This document shows, piece by piece, positions 11,215 through 22,068 of a DNA stretch of 64,000 bases. The stretch is from Diphasiastrum complanatum. Taxonomy: Eukaryota; Streptophyta; Lycopodiopsida; Lycopodiales; Lycopodiaceae. The DNA is taken from positions 13,192,721 through 13,256,720 of the forward strand of contig CM055097.1 of assembly GCA_029204225.1 (NCBI GenBank), read 5' to 3'. A program made the translations under genes and the position numbers. The notes below the pieces were generated by a model. It did not search any database. It was given only the letters and a program-made list of their open reading frames with translations, and had not been told where the DNA came from. How positions within the stretch are numbered: the first letter of the stretch is position 1; each line of letters opens with the position of its first letter.

Positions 11215-12690
11215 GAAAGCAATATCGGTTCCAAGCGTGGAGATAGAAGCGAAGCATAAACAAGTAAAAAAGTGTGCTTGAAATCGATATTAGACGTTGA
11301 AATTAGAAAATTTGCATGAAAATCTGCATCGAAAATGAGGAATTTATAAAAAAAAAATTCACACGTCTGGAAACTGATCGATAGGACACGTGTCGTTTTG
11401 TGATTCACTGATTATATTCGTCCGTACAAATAGTGACTGATGCGACAGTTGACACATGGTGCAATATGATTGGTGCACGTGTCACGTGTCATTGCCCATG
11501 TGCCATCATCAATGAATCATAATGATGAGTACGGATAGACATGTGGACCACTGACATGGCGCCACGTGTTTCGAATAATTCAACTATCATCGCAAATTTT
11601 TAGTTTTTTTCTCGCAATATCGATCTCAAGCGAGTCAAAGAGGCTTCTCATATCGTACATTGGCCACAGAATTTTGGAATGAAAACACGCGCTTGAGACC
11701 GATATCCTAGACTATTGGTTTCAAGCGCGTAGGTATGAAGTGAGGCTAAAAGGTTTGAGAAGTGCGCTTGAAATCGATATCAGACACAAAAATCAGAGAA
11801 ATTGCGAAGGACATGTGTTGTTTCGTGATTGCTCGATAATATTTGTCCTTACAGAGAATGATCGATGCAACGGTTGTCACGTGCGGAATGACACATGAGG
11901 ATATCTAATTAGTGCATGTGTCACACCCCCACGTGTCCCTCATCAATGAGTCATAATTAATGTACAAATGGATACGTGCACCTGTGAAATGACGCCACGT
12001 GTTTCAAATTGTTCATTTATTGTCACAAATTCTCAATTTTAATCACTCAATATCGATCTCAAGCGCGTCAAAAAGGCTTCTCGTATTGGTTTGGAGCGTT
12101 GGTGCATTGGCCAGAGAAAATTGTAATGAAAACCCACGCTTGAGAGTGATATCCCAGAAAGTTATATCAATTTCAAGCGCGGAGGTACCAATGCAGACTA
12201 ATGAGATTGACAATTGCACTTGAAATTGATATCATGCGCAAAAATGAATGAAACTGAGATCGACTTCGTTGAAAATATTGCTCCGTACAAAAAATGATTG
12301 ATGCCACAATTGTCACGTGCAGAATGACATGTGGCTCTATCTGATTCGTGCACATGGCAAATACCCACGTGACCCTCATCAATGAGTCATAATTATTGTA
12401 CTAATTGACACGTGGACCACTGAAAGGACACCACATATTTCGGGTCAGTTTTCCACACGTGCTAAAAAAAAATTATAAATACCTCCACGAATTTTTCATT
12501 TTTTCTTGCAAATTTTTAGTTTTTACATCCGAATATCGATCTCAAGCGCATCCAATAGCTTCCTAGTATCCGCCATTGCCAACCGCACTCGAGACTGATA
12601 CCGCAATATCTCCAATATCGCTTTCGAGCGCAAAACATTACTTCTTCTGTTTTCGTTGCTTACGATGCGCTCGAAACCGATACTCAGCCT
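11100..12690. repeat. Tandem array of about 430-480 bp units with a recurrent CGCTTGA-GATATC motif
   Basis: The landmark 'tatcgatctcaagcg' starts at 11618, 12051 and 12534, and the surrounding text repeats with the same spacing (for example 'gccacgtgtttc' near 11562 and 11995; 'catcaatgagtcataat' near 11941 and 12377). Within the array a motif close to CGCTTGAAATCGATATC, in either orientation, occurs about 16 times: near 11113, 11191, 11221, 11275, 11618, 11691, 11725, 11763, 12051, 12136, 12163, 12206, 12534, 12592, 12615 and 12667. Units have diverged but the motif is kept. Confidence 0.8.
11387..12480 (+). promoter_or_regulatory. G-box cluster with TATA-like box upstream of the H3-like frame
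   Basis: Eleven perfect CACGTG hexamers start at 11387, 11476, 11483, 11563, 11878, 11930, 11996, 12314, 12366, 12409 and 12456. Chance expectation in 1.1 kb is well below one. CACGTG is the plant G-box bound by bZIP and bHLH factors. A TATAAAT lies at 12474-12480, about 320 bp upstream of the ATG pair at 12796-12801. The array could also serve the minus-strand gene on its left. That it is an active promoter is inference. Confidence 0.5.
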
Positions 12691-12795
12691 TTTAAGCTCC
12701 TTTCTTTTGCAAATATTTTTGTGTCCTTTCTTCTGCAAATTTTTTTTGTCTTATCCTCCGCAAAAGAAATTTGTGTTCTTCTTTAATATTTGACC

Positions 12796-13526
12796 ATGAT
12801 GGCTAGGACCAAGACCACTGCTCATTCTATAACCTCTGTACAACCCTCCCGTGCCCGTGTCCCCCCTGGTAGTAGCTGTAGACATGGCAGGAAGTAGGTC
12901 TGGTTGAGGGAGATCATAAAACTCCAAAAATCAACTGAATTGTTGATCTCTAGAGCTCCTTTCTGCCGAGCTGTCAGAAATGTCACAATGTCACTTGGGC
13001 TAGATGTTCGTTTTGTCGTGATAGCCATGCAGGGCTTACAAGGTGCTATAGAAGATTTTATGTCCCAGTACTTTGAGGATTCCTGTCTTCTGGTAGTGCA
13101 TGGTAAGCATGTTACCATCATGCCTAAAGATTTTGTTATTCTCAAACGACTTCGGAACCAGTATTCAAGTCTTCATGTGGATAAAGCCAGCACCTTCAGA
13201 GACCTGCCTATGGATAGATCTGACTTGCCAACTACCTCAAGGAGGAAAAGGAAGCAGGTTGTTCCTTAGAAAGTTGGATCTCGTAGGCCAGCTGCTTCCC
13301 TTCCTCCTAAGGTAGTCCCTACAAAGCGACCCTGGATCTTTCTGTCCTCTGAATCAGATTCTGATTCAGAAGCAGAATCACCATCTCCTCCTCATGTTAT
13401 CCGTCTAACTTCTCAAAAGGATTCTTCATCGAAGGTGGAGATAACTCAAGAGGAGCTTGATAAGATAACTGAAAAATCTATTAGTATTATTGGGGCATCA
13501 AATTCAAAACCTGTACATAACCTTTT
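12796..13526 (+). pseudogene. Divergent histone H3-like gene with C-terminal extension
   Basis: After tandem ATGs (12796, 12799) the frame encodes ARTKTTAHS, matching the start of the histone H3 tail (ARTKQTARKS), then a tail about 15 residues shorter than canonical H3. An in-frame TAG follows at 12895-12897. Beyond it the histone fold aligns without gaps: LREIIKLQKSTELLI (alpha-N/alpha-1), PFCRAVRNV, LDVRF (loop 1 without the CENH3 insertion), LQGAIEDFMSQYFED (alpha-2) and KHVTIMPKDF (loop 2/alpha-3). K4 is kept, while the K9 region is altered. After TAG 13267-13269 the same frame stays open for about 85 more codons with a Ser/Asp/Glu-rich tract (SSESDSDSEAESPSPP) until a copia LTR begins at 13527. 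So it is either a dead copy or part of an H3-fusion protein with two nonsense codons. Confidence 0.75.
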
Positions 13527-14061
13527 TGTTAGAATCTCATACGATCCCAATCACATTATGTTTTATTCTGACCATTACAATTAATATGAGACTTGTTTGT
13601 TAAAATTCTGTTAGGATCTAGTGCAGTATGCAGATCACATCAATCAATCACCATAGACACTCCTCACAAGCTCTCAAAGATGGCACAACAAAATCTTTGT
13701 ATTACAAAGAGAAAACTGTACATATACCAAAGCCCCGACTGCATGAAAGGACAGGTGTCCTAAAATTGGCCTACCACTTGCCAAACTAAGGTTGGGCCTG
13801 ATATGGCCAAATTCGATCGACAAACTCGAGACATGCCCTCGAGTATAGCATACACTGTATATAACTCTGTACAGGCTAAGTTTTTCCTACGTGTGGCTAC
13901 TCGGCTAGTCCAAGTAGCCATCTACGAGATCAGTGGCCAATCAATATATCCTAACGGGTCACGTCTCGAACACAACTAAATACAATGAGTTTTGTACACT
14001 AATTACAATATCACATTTGAAGCTTACAAAATATGAATCAGATCAACTTTGATTTCTAACA
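13527..14061 (-). repeat. Copia-type LTR, minus orientation
   Basis: The block begins TGTTAGAATC and ends GATTTCTAACA, so its ends are inverted copies of TGTTAGAA(A)TC, the usual LTR boundary. Just outside its right end lies a pyrimidine tract (ctctctcttaagctc) that on the minus strand is a purine-rich polypurine tract abutting the LTR. This makes it the 3' LTR of a minus-strand element whose interior extends rightwards. Length is 535 bp. It interrupts the open extension of the H3-like frame. Confidence 0.7.
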
Positions 14062-14714
14062 CTCTCTCTTAAGCTCAACTGTGATAGGAGTAAAGAAATA
14101 AACTACAATAGCGTCTGGAGTGTCCAAAAGATCTTATGCATATCTCTGCTATCCTGTACTTGACTCACACTCTTGTCCCCAATCCGACTTGACCACAAGT
14201 GGACCACATGAGCGACATGGCTCAACCTGAGGAAATCACATTGCCACCATGAGACTTACATCCTCCATCTAGCTAGGCTGATATCCTATCAGACACTTAC
14301 AAGTACAAACTTGTAAAGCTGACATAAATGAGCAACTGAGGCCCAACCTAATGAAATCTTACTGCCACCATAAGATTGTACCCTCACCAGATAGTCAGCT
14401 AGTAGAGAATGACAAGTCAATGAGCATAAAATGACTACTTTGTTTCAAACGTAGAAAATGCACAACCAAATACAACTCCGACTCAGATCTAGACTCCCGT
14501 GACAAAGTGACATGCAAGCCCACACACACTCAAGCAAACCAGCACAAATGATAAAGCGTCAAATACATGACCATGGCCTGCCCATAAGTGGTATCCTGTC
14601 ATACCAACACTTGTGCCACCTGTAGATCTGCTGCTTCACCACTGGTCACCAAATCAAGCTCTCAATCATGGCCTACACCTGTAACCAAGATGCCCTCACG
14701 TCCAAGCATATCCA
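14062..14714 (-). mobile_element. Non-coding interior of the minus-strand LTR element
   Basis: The stretch directly follows the LTR/polypurine junction. It contains repeated phrases ('gagcgacatggctcaacctgagg' near 14212 and 'gagcaactgaggcccaacctaatg' near 14330) but no RT, RNase H or gag frame on either strand. It is either a degraded copia 3' interior or a non-autonomous element; the matching 5' LTR was not found. Confidence 0.4.
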
Positions 14715-15708
14715 TCAGATGTCGTCATACATCATCCTGTCGTAAAACGGTGGGCACGTGAGCAGCAACGGAAGCTCAACTATTTGAGCGCGACATGTAG
14801 GAACAGAAATGCAACAGTTCGCAGCAGAAGTATTCAAGCCATTCATTATCAATTCCATGGTGACCTCCTTCTCAATCTTCTTTTGTCCCACACCTGGTAG
14901 TTTGCCAATTTGTTCTTTTACGAGATTTCGTACAATATTCTGTGTCTGCAAAGATTCTCCTTCAACAACATCATGACAATGTTTTCCCAGGTGAATGACT
15001 AGCCTTGTGTATCTACTATCATGTGGAATCACGTAGTATATTTTTGCATGACACGTATCAATGCATGTAGGTTTGACACCACAATGATAACAAGAAAAGC
15101 CGCCATGAATTTTTTCAATGGGGCCCAAAGGGCAACGAACACATAATCTTCCTCTCCATTTGGTAGTTTTTGCATGTTCGAAGGACTTTAGACAATCGCA
15201 CAACTCATTCCTACAAACAAAAGAACCCCCACAGTAGGACATTCTAACATCTCTCGCAAAACCAGAAATGGATGTTGTAACGTAGCGAATCCATGGATGA
15301 CCATCCCTGTTCTGTTCCATTCCGGACATGGAGTTGCTTTTTTTTTTAACACTTGGCAATTCAAAAATAGAATCACCATCATACCTGGCAGAAATCTCAG
15401 TCACTGGCTTGATAGTCTTTACTCCATCAGCTAGCTTGCGCAGTTTTGCTGTTTGTTGATGACTTATTAATCAAATCAAACATTGACAAAACAACTGATG
15501 CTTGATTGTCTTGAGTATTTGGCTTCCGAATGACATATGGAGGAGTGGCAACCTGACTCTGACCAAGAGATACGTTTTCTTCCAAATCCACAATGTCTAT
15601 TGGATTGAGAATATGTTGTTTAGAGGTGCTAGACTCTGATCCGAGTTGTATATAGATGTTGGTGCTTAGCTCGCGATGTTTTGGCTGGATGAATTCCGAA
15701 TGAAACAC
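14715..15708 (-). CDS. Cys/His-rich protein relic, possibly transposon-derived
   Basis: Two minus-strand frames, 15427-15708 then 14715 to about 15440, appear to be one protein broken by a frame change near 15440, because the second frame reads back as KLRKLADGVKTIKPVTEIS before the first Met. The second part has many Cys/His: CRNELCDC, CVRCPLGPIEKIHGG, CYHCGVKPTCIDTCH and HLGKHCHDV, a pattern that suggests a zinc-binding domain similar to those at the start of plant mobile-element proteins. It then reads KEQIGKLPGVGQKKIEKEVT. I cannot assign a family and no DDE core is visible. The frame ends at a TGA or TAA near 14715. Confidence 0.45.
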
Positions 15709-16253
15709 AAGGAACCATCATTGGATTGCTTGTTGAAGCTTGAGATATTGAATGGTAAAGCCCCAACGTGATCTTTGTAAGAGAAAAATGTGAGGCAATC
15801 ACACCCTTTGATATATTTGTAATGCCTCCATTGTCACCATCATAAAAAAAATTTGGAGGCTTGATACATGATCCTAATAGTTGTCATTGAGAACGTCCAA
15901 AACTTTGAATCACATCTCTTGAATAGAACAATACAAAAATCATAGATGGAATGCAAAATCAATCAGAAAAATAGATAGTGATAGATAGTAAGTGAACTCC
16001 CCCAGTTCGTGAAAGGAACTGTTGTATTTCACTAGTGTAATTACGACTAATTAATTGCATCAGCAATGAAAAAACCTAGTGCCCAGGACTGCAATTAAAG
16101 AGACACAAATACAATTAATAGAAATACTATAAGAGTCAGGTCCCACAAAGGCTATACATTTTTGTGGGAGTGGTAGTACCTAACTATTAAATTTCAAATC
16201 ATTACAATGTTTGCTGCACCGACTAGAGAGCTGGCATGCACATGTTGCATTAA
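15709..16253. other. Gene-free stretch
   Basis: No convincing exon, repeat or RNA was seen between the Cys/His-rich frame and the long hairpin. Confidence 0.3.
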
Positions 16254-16265
16254 TACTCTCTCTCA

Positions 16266-16304
<39 letters not shown>

Positions 16305-16381
16305 AGTAAGAGTGTTCAGTTCGAAGTCTAATAATCATTCTGGTGAACGATTAGACTTTGAACTGAACACTCTTACTTGAC

Positions 16382-16420
<39 letters not shown>
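16254..16420. repeat. Long hairpin with CT/GA arms
   Basis: A CT tract (about 16267-16302) followed by 'caagtaagagtgttcagtt' is mirrored, after a short loop around 16336-16345, by 'aactgaacactcttacttg' and a GA tract (about 16384-16419). The unique arm of about 35 nt is nearly perfectly complementary and the microsatellites extend the pairing to some 70 nt per arm. It could be a small inverted-repeat transposon or a small-RNA precursor. Confidence 0.75.
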
Positions 16421-16423
<3 letters not shown>

Positions 16424-16477
16424 TCGAGGGAGAGCGCAACGAGATAGAAGACGAAGGGGAGCAGAACGAGAGCAAGC

Positions 16478-16780
16478 ATGGAAGAAGGTGACCAGGAGAA
16501 CATTGGATTCTACCAGCGGAAGTTGAAAGTGAAGCAAAGTGTAGAAGTGACGGATTGATGGTGAGCATCTTGTTCTTAGTATGGTGGGTTTTGTTGCACA
16601 TTGATAGTTTATTCTGTCATTTGTTGAGATCAAAATACACACACTCTGAAGAGGCGGATGAGACAAACCATTAAAAGCAGGAATGCGGATGAAGAAGCGT
16701 TGATGGCAGCCAAGTCGAAGGGAATGCACACAGTTGTGCATGTTGAGACTGTCGCATTAGATGATTCTGGGGATGTAATG
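16478..16780 (+). CDS. Candidate small exons of unknown identity
   Basis: An ATG at 16478 opens a 26-codon frame (EEGDQENIGFYQRKLKVKQS) ending at TGA. A second open segment at about 16655-16780 encodes KSRNADEEALMAAKSKGMHT and VALDDSGDVML, and runs straight into the foldback element. They may be 5' exons of a gene disrupted by that element, possibly the ParB/methyltransferase gene downstream, but no homology is recognised. Confidence 0.2.
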
Positions 16781-16781
16781 C

Positions 16782-18645
16782 TGGCCAGCTTGATGGCTTG
16801 GCACGCTGGCATGCCATTGCATCAAGCTGGCAAAAGCAAAAAAAATTTGCCCTTTGGTCAGGACAAAAAAATTTACATTGTCAGCTTGATGGCTTGGCAC
16901 GCCGGCATGCCATGGCATCAAGCTGGCCAATGCAGATTTGCCAGCTTGATGCCTGATGCCATGGCATGCCGGCATGCCAAGCCATCAAGCTGGCCAATGC
17001 ATATTTTTTTACCCTGACCAGCGCTAGCCAGGGCAGAAAAAATTTGCTTTTGCCAGCTTGATGCCATGGCATGGTGGCGTGCCAAGCCATCAAGCTGGCC
17101 AATGCAAATTTTTTGCCCTGACCAACGCTGGCCAGGGCAAAATTTTTTGCTTTTGCCAGCTTGATGGCTTGGCACGCCGGCATGCCATGGCATCAAGCTG
17201 ACATTTTATTTCTTCTTTTTGATTCTGTGTTTATCTTTTCTCTTCCGCCTTACTTAGATCCTTTCTTCCATTTCAATCCCTCGCGATCCTCTGCAGTCTG
17301 CCATCGCTCGTTCCGGTCTTTGGAGCTCTGTGATCTCGGCTGTCTCAGGCGCCATTTGGTTGTTCAGATTTCAGCCATTCTGATGCGGCTGCTGTTTTTC
17401 ATCTTTTGATCTCTATATTATCAACGTCAAGGAGCATTTGGTTTGGGATTATGTTTTGGCTTTTTCGTAATGATCGCATCTTTTTGGGCTCGCCTCTTCA
17501 TCCTCTTCTCTTCACATATTCGAAGTAGATGTAAGTATCAACTTAGGATTTAAGTTGGCATCGCTTTTGTTGCTTGCTAAGATTGAGCGCAGGTAGGTAA
17601 GGGTATGTTTATTGTCTCTCATCTATGGATTGCTTGGCGTGCTCATTCAACAATTGCAACATTTGCCCTAATCTGCTTTATCGTGAGTATTTATTGTGTT
17701 TGTTTATCTGGATTGGAATTGGAAACTTGATTTCGACGCAATCGAACAACTTATTCAAATTTTTGTTCGGAAAGAATTTCTTGTAAATCAGTCTCATACC
17801 TAATATATCTTGTCCAGGAAGTCCTTATGTATATGGATTAGCTGGAGCAAATCTTGATTGGAATTTTCAGAACGATGCTTGTTATTGGTAATCTGCTTTT
17901 CAGATTTTGCTTTGATTTAGTAAGTGAATAAAAGCATTCTAATCATATTTAAAGAAACTGATCATCTACAAAATGCTTTCATGAAAGAAACTACTAGCCC
18001 ACGTTTTGATTACTCATGTAGATGTAACTTATCTGAATTTTAATCAATACACATATGGGTCAAGATGGAAAAGGGCAGTAATAAATCGGATGAACCATCA
18101 TGAAGTGGGGAATGAAGCTGAAGGTTTCTATGGTGCCATCAGAAAGCTGGACAGAGAAGGAAATATTGTTGTCTTGCGACAATTGTGGCTAGTCAAAAAA
18201 CTTGAATAGTCTCACCAATAGCCCACAGCTTTAGGCCTACACAAAATTTCAATCGTTTGATACACATTCTTGACATTAATTGTACTTAGCTCAAATTCTG
18301 ACGGAATAGATGAAATTAGTTACCATTGCTTGCCCTCAGTTGGTCTCTCAATCGAACCAAGTAGAAAAAAAAATCCATCATTAATTTGCTTATTGAATGA
18401 TGCATGAATACTTGGGAATATGAGTATTTTTTTTCCAACCAATAGGTGTGCCATTTATAACTATCAAGCTGACATGGCATGGCATGTCCGCGTGCCAAGC
18501 CATCAAGCTTGATGCCATGGCATGCCGGCATGCCAAGCCATCAAGCTGGCCAATGCAAATTTCCTGGCCCTGGCCAGCGCTGGCCATAGGCAAATTTTTT
18601 TTGGCCAGTTTGATGCCATGGCGTGCCAAGCCATCAAGCTGGCCA
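16782..18645. mobile_element. Foldback-like element with palindromic subunits
   Basis: The first 24 bp (16782-16805) are the exact reverse complement of the last 24 bp (18622-18645). Near both ends lie clusters of about 45-bp palindromic units of the form CCAGCTTGATG-(GCATGCC-rich core)-CATCAAGCTGG: at about 16785, 16880, 16940, 17054 and 17156 on the left, and about 18463-18546 (two) and 18606 on the right. Spacers carry a second palindrome (GCCCTGACCAGCGCTGGCCAGGGC-like). The middle (17203-18462) is unrelated unique sequence. No transposase frame and no clear target duplication were seen. The short Ala/His/Trp-rich ORFs over the units are artefacts. Confidence 0.65.
17203..18462 (+). other. 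Interior of the foldback-like element
   Basis: Pyrimidine-rich at 17205-17300, then ordinary AT-balanced sequence. An open segment at 18021-18209 after a CATGTAG acceptor-like site encodes RWKRAVINRMNHHEVGNEAE and a REGNIVVLRQLWLVKK end. It may be a captured piece of a host gene (5' leader plus exon), but no family is recognised. Confidence 0.25.
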
Positions 18646-21265
18646 AAATTCTGCAAATCTTCTAAAAATACCTGTGCACAATAAATTATGCTCTCATTGA
18701 TACCTTAATTTCAAAAATATGCTTTCGTGTTCATGCCGAATGGTGTTAACAAGATCTATGCATAGAAGAGTTGCTACCGACCTTGAAATGGAATCCACTC
18801 AGAGCCAAGATGTTTTAGAAGAATTCGTCGAAGATATTGTTGTGGAAGAAACACATGAAGAAGAGGAGGTGGACGGTGAATTACGTCGATTGCAAGAAGA
18901 CCTACAGGAGGATTTGCCCTTGGATGACATTGAGGATGAGGGAAGAAAGAAAAAGGGTAGGTCTCAAGATGACGAGATTGCTAACATTCTGAAAAAAATT
19001 TCATGTGGAAATGCTATCATCTACTATGAAGCGGCTTCGAGTGGTAAGACGGACACCACCTCCATTTATTCCTTTGTGCAGAATTTACATTCATGAGAGT
19101 GTCCGTCAAGTTGGTCCATTGAAAAGAGTTCTAAGGGCCACATGTACATTCAAGCAAGACGGCTATCTTGAGGAGAAAGGTGCCTTTGTTATTTCATTGT
19201 ATGGAGTGGGTGGTGTGCCAGTTGAGGTTAACGATGACATAAAATCCACATGGGACGCAATATGGTTGGAGGTTAATGAATCCTTCGAGCAAGAGCTTGC
19301 CACTAGTGAAGATTGGGCAGACCTTTCTGGAAAAATGTTTTTCTGCTGGGATGGAAACCACGGAACGAAAGCATGGCTAGAGGAAATAACAGAGACATTT
19401 CGTTATGACAGGAGGCATGTGTCTATAAAGGCCTCTTTCATAAGTGTTTCACCCTCAGATTCTATGCCTCTATTGACAGCTTTGAATAGAATCAATAGGC
19501 AAGGAATTCTTGGTTCTTCAACTTACAAATAGGAATTTGCTATTTTCAGTTAATCAAATCAATAATGTTGTCACGTATACCATAAATTTTGTGTATTGAT
19601 TGATGAGTGTTATTGGTTTTCTTGTAGATTGAATGAGGAGGCTATAGTTTAAACAGAGTTAAATGATTTGTTGTATTCAGTGAGGAAGTTGGGAGAGAGT
19701 GATGCTTCCTACTTTGAGAGTAAGTTCACGGTGGAAGAGTTGGCTCAAGTCCAGGTGGTTAGAGACTTGGAGAAAAGAAAGGGCATAATGCCATGGTATC
19801 CACTTACACGCTTCATGCTGGCAAAAATTGTATACATGTAAGTATTTTATGACCGCATTTTATCAATTCAATCATTATTGTCACTACTAGCAAATAGCGA
19901 GGATGCACTAATGCTCATTTTCATGTCTTGATTAAGAAGGCAGAGTCATCATCCGATCCTAAGCAATACCAGGCAGAGGCTGAGTTACGTGTAAGGAGGA
20001 AATATGGCAATCGCATGACAAAACTACTCGGTATTGTTGACCCTAAGCACGGAGAACAATGGTTCAAGCTTATAACAACAAAGACTTTGGAAGAGAAGGG
20101 TTTTTCTATGGGTTTAGAAAAGCTAAATGTGTTGCATTTGGCAAAGGTTTCCAATGAGACAAGGTGCCAATGGCTCTCACTATGCTTGGGTGGAGTTGTG
20201 GCTCGTGATCAATACAGTTTTCCACAGGGTGACAAATTCTTCCGCATGTGGGTTGCTCGTGAAGTATTCTATGAGGCTCTTAGATTGGAGGCTTTGAATA
20301 TAGTAGAGTTATGCGGAGATGCAGAAGGTATGTCTATACATATTAACACAATCACTTTTTGCTTCATAGTGTAACCTCTTGAATTTTTTTATATAAGGAA
20401 CTTTACCTTCCATGTGTCTTCTAGGATTTCTAGAATCCTATACAAGCTCTTTTCCAAAGTACTTTACTTCCATCAAGTTCAGATATGGAGAGTAGTTATT
20501 CCATGCTTTGACTTCTATTATGGAACCAATCATATCCATCGAGGCAAAGGAAGAGGCAAAGCTAGCAGCGAAGAGAGTGACGTGGAGGTAAAACTTGATG
20601 TTTCTTAGAAAACGAAAAATAAATGTACATTAGTTTGTTGTGAATTTGGGTCTAACATGTTGCGCGAGTTTGAACAGATATTTCTTCCATCTTAAAGCAA
20701 AACATGACATAGAGAAAATGCCTATGATCATGGCTATGTGGAACCAAGTCACCATAAAAACAAAAGTGAGTATGTACTCCGCAAGGGCCAATATTGGTAG
20801 AAAAAATGGCTTGAGTGAGTGGGAGGCAAGTATTGTCCTTGGTGGATAGACTTCAAGGAGGGAGAATATCCTCCGTCTGAGGCATCACAGTACCATCTGA
20901 ATGAGAAGGGTCGCCTTGTTGTAGAGGACAAAGATGATGCAGTAGCCACTCAGATGGCAACGAAGTCTTACTTTTGTCCCCGAGAAGCCTCAAGTGGTAG
21001 TGGAGAAGAAGGGCAAAAGAAAGGTTGATCTTGTTTCATTAACGCAAGAGGTGATCCCTAAGACGTTCGAGTTCTTTTTAAAGTTATTCTGATCTTTTTA
21101 AAATAGGCAATTACTTGTTGTATACGATTATTTGCCATACATAATTGGTGATTTTTGTGACTATAAAGGATACCATGGCTTTCACACCTGCAAAAAGAAG
21201 ACAGAACGAATATGAATATGTGAAATTGGACATGATGAGTGTAAAGACTAAGTTGAAGTCGTCAG

Positions 21266-22004
21266 TGTCAGAAATGGTGAACTCCTACAACTTTGCCGCA
21301 ACGTGAAAACGAAGCGAAGGTCGAATGGTGAACAATTTGCGAAAGTGAATGGACCTCGAAAACCCTAAGACACAAGGCGAAGTGAAACTCGAAGATCGAA
21401 TGATTCGCGAAGTCAAACATGCCTCCAAAACCAGAAAGACAAAGACACGACACGAAACAGAAGAAACGAAAGAAAATATTTCGCGTTGTCAGCTGGCAGC
21501 TCAACGGGCATGGAGTCTTAAACTTCACGCCAAGCTGAAATGGCTAGCAATAACGGAGAGTAACTGATTAGTTGATTAGCGTTAACTACTCTTGTAATTA
21601 TCTATTTAGCTATTTTGTAAACTCCACACAGTGGAGAGATAAACTATTTTTTCTGGATAAAAAAGATACAGTGAGACACAGAGAATGTGCGTGAGTAGAG
21701 CAGAAAAGAAAAATAATAGAAACGAAAAAGCTGTGCATGAAAATCTGCCAACGAGTAGAACACAACGAAAGAGCGGAGCGTCAGGCCACCAACGAGCGAG
21801 ACACTGACCATCTCGCTCTAAATATTAAACTGATAATTTGATTGCTCTATTTTGTGCATCTCTTTGTCTTCCGTTGTATCGATTGCTAGAATGAAATCTG
21901 TTCTGTGATCTGTAGTCGCGTGTCTAGGTTCCTATGAGCTTTCGCACAGGAAAATTCAAAGAAACAGATACGTTCGCGATACAGAAACAAACTCGTTCGC
22001 GACA
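21266..22004 (+). repeat. 5' LTR of the copia element
   Basis: It starts TGTCAGAAATGG and ends GTTCGCGACA, directly followed by the primer binding site. It is similar along its length to 25705-26485 with scattered substitutions, so the insertion is not recent. Two 'cgttcgcga' repeats close the LTR. Confidence 0.92.
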
Positions 22005-22068
22005 TGGTATCAGAACCTACAGTTTATCACTATTGATATCTGAGCAGTGATTTTCTAGACAACACAAT

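Noticed and set aside
11109-12382. Short ORFs with a recurrent ISISSA peptide on both strands
   Set aside because: They are translations of the inverted CGCTTGA-GATATC motif in the array.
12796-13269. CENH3 (centromeric H3) for the histone-like frame
   Set aside because: Loop 1 has no extra residues and the tail starts ARTK like canonical H3; CENH3 normally has a longer loop 1 and an unrelated tail.
16757-17196. Overlapping ORFs with MAWHAGMPWHQAG repeats
   Set aside because: The peptide repeats appear on both strands because the DNA units are palindromic, so they reflect the foldback repeat and not a protein.
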